In this document: one piece after another, positions 6,931-11,958 of the stretch | Layout: every line of letters starts with the position of its first letter | Numbering within the stretch: the stretch's first letter is position 1 | Assembly: GCA_002067405.1 (NCBI GenBank) | Contig: MVRP01000124.1 | Coordinates: forward strand, 1-11,958 | Direction of reading: 5' to 3' | Length of the DNA: 11,958 nt | From: Syntrophorhabdaceae bacterium PtaU1.Bin034 | Lineage (GTDB): Bacteria > Desulfobacterota_G > Syntrophorhabdia > Syntrophorhabdales > WCHB1-27 | Position numbers and translations under genes: made by a program | Notes under the pieces: generated by a model | Seen by the model: the letters and a program-made list of their open reading frames with translations, nothing else | Told to the model about the DNA's origin: nothing | The model's database searches: none

Positions 6931-7419
6931 ATGGAACTCTCACTCAGACACATAAACGAAAGACCTTCACGCATTCGGAGAGACGAGCTGTCCATCCTTG
7001 ATTTTGACAGAAGGATCGAGAGCTTGTTTGACAGTGTCTTTGGAACGTCGCTTGTCAGCTACGTGATGCCGGAGACGAGGGGGCTGTTCTCCCCGCGGAC
7101 CGATATCAAAGAAACGAAGAAAAACTTCAAGGTCGTTTCTGAGATACCCGGGATGGACCCGAAAGACATAGAGGTATCCGTCCACAACGGCATGCTCACG
7201 ATTTCAGGTGAGAAAAATGTCGAGAAGGAAGAGAAGGAGACGGACTACCATCATGTGGAACGGTCCTACGGGTGCTTCTGCCGGAGCATCATGCTGCCTG
7301 ACGGCGCCGACGCCGACAAGGTAACGTCGGTCTACAAAAACGGGGTGCTTACGGTAACGATCCCGAAGACTGAAAAGGCATTGGAAGAGTCGAAGAAGAT
7401 CCCCGTAACACCTGCCTGA
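6931..7419 (+). CDS. Hsp20/alpha-crystallin family small heat-shock protein
   Basis: A 162-aa ATP-independent chaperone that forms oligomers and holds unfolding proteins in the cytoplasm for refolding by ATP-driven chaperones. The N-terminal arm is residues 1-52. The alpha-crystallin domain is about 53-148, opening with PRTDIKETKKNFKV and containing EIPGMDPKDIEVSVHNG (71-87) and the closing signature NGVLTVTIPK (137-146). The C-terminal tail carries an I-x-V motif (IPV, 157-159) used for oligomer contacts. The length is normal for bacterial class-A Hsp20. The ATG at 6931 has AGGAGGT 5 nt upstream, an excellent ribosome site. The segment YGCFCRSIMLP (113-123) holds a Cys-x-Cys pair where many homologues have Ser or another residue at the first position. 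It is transcribed alone, between a consensus promoter and an intrinsic terminator. The family assignment is secure; the stimulus that induces it is unknown. Confidence 0.93.
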   Translation: MELSLRHINERPSRIRRDELSILDFDRRIESLFDSVFGTSLVSYVMPETRGLFSPRTDIKETKKNFKVVSEIPGMDPKDIEVSVHNGMLTISGEKNVEKEEKETDYHHVERSYGCFCRSIMLPDGADADKVTSVYKNGVLTVTIPKTEKALEESKKIPVTPA

Positions 7420-7427
7420 CGAACCTC

Positions 7428-7470
7428 AACACCCCGGTGCCCATAGCGCCGGGGTGTTGCTGTTGTTATT
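7428..7470 (+). terminator. Intrinsic terminator after hsp20
   Basis: AACACCCCGG (7428-7437) pairs perfectly with CCGGGGTGTT (7449-7458), and two more pairs (T-G, G-C) close a 7-nt loop. The 12-bp GC-rich stem starts 9 nt after the hsp20 stop and is followed by the moderately T-rich GCTGTTGTTATT. This should end the hsp20 transcript and isolate it from the HEAT-repeat gene. Confidence 0.85.
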
Positions 7471-7600
7471 GAATAGTATTCCCCGAACATCATTCCGGTC
7501 TTGACGAAACCGGTGATCTGCTCGCAGGGTCCACAACCGGGTTCTCGCTCTTTTTCCATAAAATCGGGTCATCAAAATTATGTTTCATAAAGATTGCGGT

Positions 7601-7606
7601 TATGAT
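7601..7606 (+). promoter_or_regulatory. Possible -10 element for the HEAT-repeat gene
   Basis: TATGAT lies 26 nt before the ATG of the HEAT-repeat gene in the AT-rich end of the 7471-7631 gap. No convincing -35 box sits 16-18 nt upstream (TTATGT at best), so this is a weak candidate. The rest of that gap shows nothing beyond a short CCGGT/ACCGG inverted repeat near 7497-7515. Confidence 0.25.
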
Positions 7607-7631
7607 AGAAAGATAGGCTAAAGGAGAGGGG

Positions 7632-8663
7632 ATGGCGCAGAGGCACAACAATATGGAAGAATTGCTGCAGCAACTGAAGGACGCCGACTGGGAAAGGCGC
7701 TTCAAGGCGGCAGAAGGTTTGGGGAGGCTTAAGCGCGCAAGGGCGGTTAAGCCTCTTATAGAGGTCCTCAGGGACGAAGATGAATATGTGAGGGAGGGGG
7801 CTGTATGGGCGCTGGGCGAGATAAGCCACAAAATGGCGGTGGAGCCCCTTATCGAGGCGCTCAACGATACTGACCGCTACGTGAGGGAGGGCGCCATATC
7901 GGCGCTCGGCAAGATCAGGGATGAGAGGGTGGTCAAACCGCTTATACGGGCGCTGAAGGACAGCGAGGACTCGGTCAGGCGGGCGGCGGAAAGCGCCCTT
8001 GGAGGCCTCGGCTCGATGGCCCTCGCAGACCTCATGCCTCTCCTTGAGGATGATGATTGGGATGTGCGGTGGAGGGTCACCCACATTATGGGTGAAATAA
8101 AGGACCCTTCGGTCTTCGAATCCCTTTGTGCGGCAATAAAGGATGAAAACAAGTACGTGAGGGAGGGGGCGGTCGCAGCCCTGGGAGAGATAGGAGACAA
8201 ACGGGCGGTAGACCCGCTTGTTGAAGCGCTGGGCGATGAAAACAAGTACGTGAGGGAGGAGGCAGTCAACGCATTAGGTGAGCTTCATGACAAGAAGGCA
8301 ATCGATGCCCTCATCGGCACTCTTAAGGACAAGGACTGGGGAGTGCGTTGGGGCGCCGCAAACGCCCTGGGAGAAATCGGCGACAAGAAGGCGATCGATG
8401 CCCTTATCGCTGCTTTGAAAGATGAGGCAAGATACGTGCGCGAGGGGGCTGCCCTTGCCCTTTCGAGAATTGGCAAGCCGGCGGTGCCTGAGCTCATTAA
8501 GTCGCTTACCGATAAAGACCGCAACATACGGCGCTGGGCTGCATGGACCTTGGGAAAGATCAAGGACGAGCGTGCGGCGCGCCACCTGATAGTCGCTCTT
8601 AGCGACGAGGACGGCGGCGTACAGTTTGCTGCCGAGATAGCCCTCGCAGAAATGGAAGAGTAA
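7632..8663 (+). CDS. HEAT/PBS-lyase-repeat protein
   Basis: A 343-aa protein made almost wholly of about eleven tandem helical repeats. The Val-Arg (or Ile-Arg) landmark recurs at residues 53, 84, 115, 145, 176, 207, 238, 269, 299 and 330, a pitch of 30-31 aa. The consensus is roughly YVREGAVxALGEIGDKRAVxPLIEAL. No signal peptide, membrane helix or catalytic domain is attached, so it is probably a cytoplasmic solenoid scaffold. The family includes phycobilin-lyase subunits, but the repeats alone do not imply lyase activity and no bilin pathway is visible here. Neighbouring repeats are nearly identical in DNA as well as protein, pointing to recent internal duplication or gene conversion. The ATG has AAGGAG 5 nt upstream. 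It stands alone: a terminator precedes it and a 150-nt gap follows. The partner protein is unknown. Confidence 0.9.
   Translation: MAQRHNNMEELLQQLKDADWERRFKAAEGLGRLKRARAVKPLIEVLRDEDEYVREGAVWALGEISHKMAVEPLIEALNDTDRYVREGAISALGKIRDERVVKPLIRALKDSEDSVRRAAESALGGLGSMALADLMPLLEDDDWDVRWRVTHIMGEIKDPSVFESLCAAIKDENKYVREGAVAALGEIGDKRAVDPLVEALGDENKYVREEAVNALGELHDKKAIDALIGTLKDKDWGVRWGAANALGEIGDKKAIDALIAALKDEARYVREGAALALSRIGKPAVPELIKSLTDKDRNIRRWAAWTLGKIKDERAARHLIVALSDEDGGVQFAAEIALAEMEE
8142..8410 (+). repeat. Tandem 93-bp DNA repeats within the HEAT gene
   Basis: A 25-nt identical block starting GATGAAAACAAGTACGTG occurs at 8142-8166 and again at 8235-8259. A second near-identical block starting GACAAGAAGGC occurs at 8289 and 8382. 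Both pairs are exactly 93 bp (31 codons) apart, the size of one HEAT unit. Matches at third codon positions show that whole repeats were copied at DNA level. Confidence 0.85.
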
Positions 8664-8813
8664 GGAAGACTTTCTTTATAAAATTGAAACCACTATAGGA
8701 TCAAGGGATGGCGACGCAATCGGGGAAGGTTGCGGTTCCTTATCCATCCAAATCTGTTTACACCCCTGATAACCTTGTGCTAATAAAACAGAAACAAATT
8801 CGAGGGGCGGCGT

Positions 8814-9581
8814 GTGCTGAGGTTTTTGAAATGGGCCTTCATGATCTTTCTTCTCGTGGTGCTCGGCGGCATCGCCTACTATTCCGTCTACCCTGATATG
8901 GGGAAGCTTAAAAGGGTCAACCCCCGAAAGACGGCCTTCATGGAATACAGGGAGCGGGAATGGAAGGCGAAAGGCAAGAAGGTGAGGATACGGCAGAAGT
9001 GGGTCAAGTTCTCGAAGATCTCGCCTTATCTGGTAAAGGCGGTGATCATTGCGGAGGACGACAAGTTCTGGTCCCATCAGGGCTTCGATTTCGACGCAAT
9101 AGAGAAGGCGATCGAGAAAGACCTGAAGGAGGGGACCTTCAAGGTCGGCGGCAGCACCATCAGCCAGCAGCTGGTGAAGAACCTTTACCTTTCTCCCTCG
9201 AAAAACCCCGTAAGAAAGATCACGGAAGCGCTTATCACGTGGCGGATGGAGAAAACACTGTCCAAAAGGAGGATTCTCGAGCTTTACCTCAACGTGGCCG
9301 AGTGGGGAGAGGGGGTGTTCGGGGTCGAGGCGGCAGCCTTGCGATACTACGGCAAGCCTTCGACGCTCGTGACCGCTGAAGAGGCTGCCCGCATGGTTGC
9401 GGTGCTTCCCAACCCCCGGCGATACGTGGTGAACGGCAATTCCCGTTATGTACAGAAGCGCGCGAATATGATCTATAATATCATGGTCAGAAGAGGGATC
9501 GTGGTGAAGGATTATGAGGATGCCGCCAGGGAAAAGGAGCAGGAAGTCACCGTAACGGAGGCGCCGGAATCCGGTGAGTAA
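8814..9581 (+). CDS. mtgA: Monofunctional biosynthetic peptidoglycan transglycosylase (GT51)
   Basis: A 255-aa inner-membrane enzyme that polymerises lipid II into glycan strands in the periplasm. A short N-terminus and one transmembrane anchor (about 7-24) precede the GT51 domain. Motif 1 is [12 protein letters not shown] (81-92) with the catalytic base Glu81; motif 2 is [13 protein letters not shown] (112-124); motif 3 covers RKITEAL (134-140) and [15 protein letters not shown] (151-165). There is no penicillin-binding transpeptidase domain and the length fits the monofunctional class, so this is MtgA rather than a truncated PBP1. The start is a GTG with GAGGGG 6 nt upstream. The acidic C-terminal tail overlaps the start of the glycosyltransferase gene, so the two are probably co-transcribed. 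The 150-nt space before it has only a poor promoter candidate, TTTACA (8757-8762) with TAATAA (8781-8786). Confidence 0.93.
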   Translation: MLRFLKWAFMIFLLVVLGGIAYYSVYPDMGKLKRVNPRKTAFMEYREREWKAKGKKVRIRQKWVKFSKISPYLVKAVIIAEDDKFWSHQGFDFDAIEKAIEKDLKEGTFKVGGSTISQQLVKNLYLSPSKNPVRKITEALITWRMEKTLSKRRILELYLNVAEWGEGVFGVEAAALRYYGKPSTLVTAEEAARMVAVLPNPRRYVVNGNSRYVQKRANMIYNIMVRRGIVVKDYEDAAREKEQEVTVTEAPESGE

Positions 9582-10440
9582 GACCGGTGTATTCGGTAGA
9601 TGTTTCATGGTTTCCGTTGTTATCACCACCTATAACAGAAGACGGTTCCTCGCCGAAGCGCTTCCGTCGGTATTGCAGCAGGACTATCGGGACAAGGAGA
9701 TTATCGTCGTAGATGACGGCTCTACGGACGGCTCCTACGAAGTAGTGAAAAACCTTCCGGTCAGGTACGAGTGGAAGGAGAACGGGGGCATCAGCTCTGC
9801 CCGCAATCGCGGTATCGCCCTTGCCCGGGGCGAATATCTGGCATTTCTCGATGTTGACGACCTGTGGAAGAAAAAAAAGCTCACCACCCAGATCAGGGCT
9901 ATGGAAACCGGTGGCTACCCGATAAGTTACACCGACGAAATATGGCTGCGGAACGGCAGGAGGATCAACCAGAGGAAGAGACATCGGAAATACTCCGGCC
10001 ATATCTTTGAGCACTGTCTTCCCCTCTGCATCATCAGCCCGTCGTCGGCAGTGATCGAAAGAGAGGTTTTCGATACGGTCGGGCTTTTCGACGAATCCCT
10101 GCCGGTATGCGAAGACTATGATATGTGGCTGCGCATTGCGAGCCGCTTTCCCATCCTCTTTATTCCTCAACCCCTCATTATCAAGCAGGGCGGCCACGCC
10201 GACCAGTTGTCGCGCAGCATGGAGGCGATGGACAAGTACCGTATCAAAAGCCTTGTCCGCCTGCTTCAGACAAGCCCGTTAAACGAGGAGCAGAGACAGA
10301 GCGCCCTTGCGGAACTCGCAAAGAAATGCACCATTGTTGCGCAGGGCGCGGAAAAAAGGGGAATGGCCGAAGAAGCATCCTTCTATTCTTCCCTTCCCGG
10401 CGATTTCACGCCGGGCGAAGCTGCCGACCCCATTTCGTGA
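9574..10440 (+). CDS. Family 2 glycosyltransferase (GT-A fold)
   Basis: A 288-aa enzyme expected to transfer a sugar from a nucleotide-sugar donor to an envelope glycan or lipid acceptor at the cytoplasmic side. Visible GT2 elements are [11 protein letters not shown] (13-23), DDGSTD (47-52), [11 protein letters not shown] (70-80), the metal-binding DVDD (93-96) and the acceptor-side CEDYDMWLR (179-187) with the presumed catalytic base. No transmembrane helix is evident. The start is uncertain: GTG at 9574 overlaps the mtgA stop by 8 nt and has GGAGG 12 nt upstream, while ATG at 9607 ([10 protein letters not shown]) begins exactly at the first strand, as many GT2 proteins do, but has only a weak ribosome site. 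A CCCGGCG/CGCCGGG inverted repeat (10396-10402, 10409-10415) lies near the 3' end without a T-tract. The donor and acceptor cannot be read from sequence; coupling to mtgA suggests a cell-envelope role. Confidence 0.88.
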   Translation: MSKTGVFGRCFMVSVVITTYNRRRFLAEALPSVLQQDYRDKEIIVVDDGSTDGSYEVVKNLPVRYEWKENGGISSARNRGIALARGEYLAFLDVDDLWKKKKLTTQIRAMETGGYPISYTDEIWLRNGRRINQRKRHRKYSGHIFEHCLPLCIISPSSAVIEREVFDTVGLFDESLPVCEDYDMWLRIASRFPILFIPQPLIIKQGGHADQLSRSMEAMDKYRIKSLVRLLQTSPLNEEQRQSALAELAKKCTIVAQGAEKRGMAEEASFYSSLPGDFTPGEAADPIS

Positions 10441-10586
10441 TCAGGGTGAAGATAGCCGTCCTCCCATCCTCACGCCGAGATGCACGCGGATGCAGTTTGC
10501 TCCCTTGTACCGTTCTTATTCCAGACTGCAATCATGTTGGTATTATTTACGGGATTCGGGCGGGTGCCACCTGTCCCTTCACAGGC
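10441..10586. other. Convergent intergenic gap with no clear terminator
   Basis: This space separates two convergent genes. Only weak structure is seen: CCTGT/ACAGG (10570-10574, 10581-10585) with a 6-nt loop and no T-tract on either strand. No gene or promoter was found. Confidence 0.5.
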
Positions 10587-11363
10587 TTATGCCTTCTCCG
10601 GCTTGTTCGAGACGAAGGGCGACAGCCGCATGCTGATCTGTTCCGCCGTCGCCTTCAGATCCTGGATCATGCGCGGAAGTTTTTCGTCGGTCATGGAGTT
10701 GGTGAACCCGACCGCCATTATTCCGGCGACGGGGTAATGGCCTGAATAAATGAGGGATCCGATGGCCCTCATTCCTCTCAAATACTCTTCAAGGTCGACC
10801 GCATATCCCTGGCTCCGGATTCTCTTCATTTCGGCAAGGAACTGGTCCACATCGACAATGCTGTTCTCCGTATACCGGCGGAGCCCCTTTTGAGAGACCA
10901 TTTCCATGATCTCCTTGTCTTCCATGGTCGACAGGAACAATTTGCCGATCGCTCCCCCCATTATGGAGAACCGGGTCCCGACCACGGCGGATATCTTGAA
11001 CTCCTTTTGCGGCTGCAGGACATCGAGCACCTTTACCGCTTCCTCCTCCCGGATGCCAAGGAAGATGGTCTCGTCGACCAGATCCATGAGGCGCTCCAGA
11101 AGGGGTCTTGCAGTAACGACAACATCGGTGGTGCTCAGGATCTTCTTCGACAGCTCGAAGAGCGTGTTTCCCGTGGTGTACTTCTTGCTGAAGGAGTCCT
11201 TGACGAGAAAACCTTCCTCTTCGAGTGATTTAAGGATACCAAAAGTGGTGCTTTTGCTTATGGAAAGAGACCGGGCAATATCGGTGACGCCCAGAGGCTT
11301 GTTTTCTCTTACTATGAGCTTGATAACCTCAACTGCTTTTTTTAATATCGGCGCGTTATACAT
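10587..11363 (-). CDS. IclR-family transcriptional regulator
   Basis: A 258-aa DNA-binding regulator of normal family length. The N-terminal winged helix-turn-helix spans about 1-70 (KKAVEVIKLIVRENKPLGVTDIA, then SISKSTTFGILKSLEEEGFL, then the wing KKYTTGNTLFEL). The IclR effector-binding domain spans about 75-250, including FKISAVVGTRFSIMGGAIGKLFL (122-144) and GYAVDLEEYLRGMRAIGSLIY (186-206), the usual small-molecule pocket region. The ligand cannot be deduced. The ATG at 11363 has only a weak AGG 7 nt upstream. It is divergent from the ferredoxin/ASKHA-type gene and its own predicted promoter is flanked by repeat elements, so autoregulation and control of that neighbour are likely. IclR proteins often control aromatic, acyl or C1 catabolism; that breadth allows no specific call. 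Confidence 0.92.
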   Translation of the reverse strand: MYNAPILKKAVEVIKLIVRENKPLGVTDIARSLSISKSTTFGILKSLEEEGFLVKDSFSKKYTTGNTLFELSKKILSTTDVVVTARPLLERLMDLVDETIFLGIREEEAVKVLDVLQPQKEFKISAVVGTRFSIMGGAIGKLFLSTMEDKEIMEMVSQKGLRRYTENSIVDVDQFLAEMKRIRSQGYAVDLEEYLRGMRAIGSLIYSGHYPVAGIMAVGFTNSMTDEKLPRMIQDLKATAEQISMRLSPFVSNKPEKA

Positions 11364-11369
11364 GCAAAC

Positions 11370-11399
11370 CTATGATTCACTATGCTGAACTATGAGGAT
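11370..11399. promoter_or_regulatory. Candidate IclR operator: three CTATG repeats at 10-bp spacing
   Basis: CTATG occurs at 11370, 11380 and 11390, exactly one helical turn apart. It occurs again at 11421, overlapping the iclR -35 box. The middle part contains the dyad TTCA-CTATGC-TGAA (11376-11389). The block lies immediately downstream of the iclR -10 element, at or just after the predicted transcript start, where a repressor would block the promoter. The role is inference from position and periodicity. Confidence 0.55.
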
Positions 11400-11400
11400 T

Positions 11401-11429
11401 ATCATACCTTCTCACTTACTCTATGTCAA
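11401..11429 (-). promoter_or_regulatory. Promoter of the iclR-family gene
   Basis: On the minus strand a perfect TTGACA (11429-11424) and TATGAT (11406-11401) are separated by 17 nt. The predicted start is near 11394, giving a leader of about 30 nt that consists mostly of the CTATG repeats. Confidence 0.7.
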
Positions 11430-11453
11430 CAAAATTCGTGCGGACAACCATGC

Positions 11454-11481
11454 TTGACAAGGTTATGAAACTTGTTATAAT
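11454..11481 (+). promoter_or_regulatory. Promoter of the ferredoxin/ASKHA-type gene
   Basis: A perfect TTGACA (11454-11459) and a perfect TATAAT (11476-11481) are separated by 16 nt, with an extended -10 TG at 11473-11474. The predicted start is near 11488, about 139 nt before the GTG start codon. Such a strong core promoter normally needs repression. A second, weaker pair TTGTCT (11576-11581) and TATAAT (11600-11605) with an 18-nt spacer could give a short-leader transcript. Confidence 0.72.
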
Positions 11482-11493
11482 TACCAAGGAAAG

Positions 11494-11508
11494 TCTACTA
11501 TAGTGAAC
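11494..11508. promoter_or_regulatory. Second candidate IclR operator
   Basis: TCTACTATAGTGAAC contains the perfect 8-bp palindrome ACTATAGT and matches the iclR-side element TTCACTATGCTGAAC (11376-11390) at 11 of 15 positions. It sits about 7-21 nt after the predicted start of the rightward promoter, mirroring the arrangement on the other side. Confidence 0.5.
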
Positions 11509-11626
11509 GGAGGCGTGGGTTCATTCGATTACATCCGCATTTCCCCGCAAGGCAAGCCCGATTCAGCCGTTTTGATTGTCTTGGAAAAAGAGAAAAGCGT
11601 ATAATGATGCGATACGAGGGCTGAAA

Positions 11627-11958
11627 GTGGCACATCATTACAGGGTAAGGTTTTTGCCGATGGATATCGCATTCCCGGCCGAGGAGACCGAGACGGTGCT
11701 CGAAACGGCCATGCGGTCGGGTATCCATATTAATGCAAGCTGCGGGGCAAACGGCACTTGCGGCAAATGCAGAATAAGGGTGCGGGAAGGCGAGGTGGCC
11801 TCCACGTCCCGCTCCAGGCTATCTGCATCGGATTATGAGAGCGGGATCCGCCTCGCCTGTATGACCCGTCCCCTCGGCGATATCGTTGTAGAGATCCCCT
11901 TTGACTCGCAGGTCGACAGAACTGCGCTGAAAGCGAGAAAAGAAGCCGGGCACATTCT
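11627..11958 (+). CDS. N-terminal [2Fe-2S] ferredoxin domain of a probable ASKHA/DUF4445 corrinoid-activation-type protein (partial)
   Basis: The first 110 residues are visible; the gene is cut by the window end. They form a plant-type ferredoxin domain: YRVRFLPMDIAFPAEETETVL, then Cys39, Cys45 and Cys48 in SCGANGTCGKCRI and Cys78 in RLACMT, spacing CX5CX2CX29C. Proteins that open this way and continue into a DUF4445 ATPase domain reactivate corrinoid proteins of methyltransferases by ATP-driven Co(II) reduction (RACE/RamA-like). The continuation here is unseen, so a ferredoxin or another ferredoxin-headed oxidoreductase remains possible. The start is GTG at 11627, with GAGGG 6 nt upstream and an in-frame stop at 11573; the next Met (11660) would delete the first beta strand. 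It is divergent from the IclR regulator, which probably controls it. Confidence 0.78.
   Translation, partial: MAHHYRVRFLPMDIAFPAEETETVLETAMRSGIHINASCGANGTCGKCRIRVREGEVASTSRSRLSASDYESGIRLACMTRPLGDIVVEIPFDSQVDRTALKARKEAGHI

Noticed and set aside
8708..8896. 62-codon open frame before mtgA
   Set aside because: It overlaps the mtgA anchor in another frame, has no convincing ribosome site and shows no recognisable protein features.
9547..10197. 216-codon minus-strand frame opposite the GT2 gene
   Set aside because: The plus strand carries intact GT2 motifs over the same stretch; the antisense product has no motif.
10396..10415. 7-bp GC inverted repeat near the GT2 3' end as a terminator
   Set aside because: It lies inside the coding region and is not followed by a T-tract.
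11515..11604. 29-codon leader ORF upstream of the ferredoxin/ASKHA-type gene
   Set aside because: Its GTG is only 1 nt from the GGAGG, too close for initiation, and the peptide has no attenuator-like codon run.
1..11958. CRISPR array, transposon ends, tRNA or rRNA
   Set aside because: No regularly spaced short direct repeats with unique spacers, no transposase and no cloverleaf or rRNA-like stretch was seen. The only periodic DNA repeats are the coding HEAT units and the CTATG operator block.

Overview
The window reads as a piece of a GC-rich chromosome from a free-living, Gram-negative-type bacterium. The evidence is a Tat-exported, membrane-attached respiratory complex, a periplasm-facing multiheme cytochrome and a monofunctional peptidoglycan transglycosylase. 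The gene mix (alternative complex III, many HEAT repeats, an IclR regulator beside a ferredoxin-headed ASKHA-type protein) would suit Desulfobacterota or a related anaerobic or facultative lineage. That placement is inference from gene content; nothing here fixes the taxon. No rRNA, tRNA, IS element or CRISPR array was seen.

Region 1 (1-6631, minus strand): a tightly coupled operon for an alternative complex III (ACIII), a quinol-oxidising membrane complex. In transcription order it encodes ActB (Tat-exported molybdopterin-oxidoreductase-like domain fused to a four-cluster ferredoxin domain), ActC (NrfD/PsrC-type quinone-site membrane subunit), ActD (DUF3341), an ActF-like second NrfD-type membrane subunit and an ActA-like pentaheme cytochrome. 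Junctions are a 13-nt gap and overlaps of 8, 11 and 4 nt. Quinol would be oxidised in ActC, and electrons would pass through the ActB clusters to the cytochrome. The order differs from the usual act layout, because the pentaheme gene is last, and no monoheme ActE gene is seen. A further gene may begin at the window's left edge.

Region 2 (6632-7470): a divergent control region, then an Hsp20 small heat-shock gene with a consensus sigma-70-type promoter, a ~100-nt structured leader and a strong intrinsic terminator.

Region 3 (7632-10440, plus strand): a HEAT/PBS-lyase-repeat protein, the monofunctional glycosyltransferase MtgA and a family-2 glycosyltransferase overlapping the end of mtgA. The last two probably form a cell-envelope transcription unit.

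Region 4 (10587-11958): an IclR-family regulator (minus strand) diverges from a gene whose first 110 codons encode a [2Fe-2S] ferredoxin domain of the kind found at the N-terminus of ASKHA/DUF4445 corrinoid-activating proteins; it is cut by the window end. The 263-bp space between them holds two near-consensus divergent promoters. Related ACTAT..TGAA elements lie just downstream of each predicted start, and the iclR-side element sits in three CTATG repeats spaced exactly 10 bp. This is a good candidate IclR-controlled divergon.
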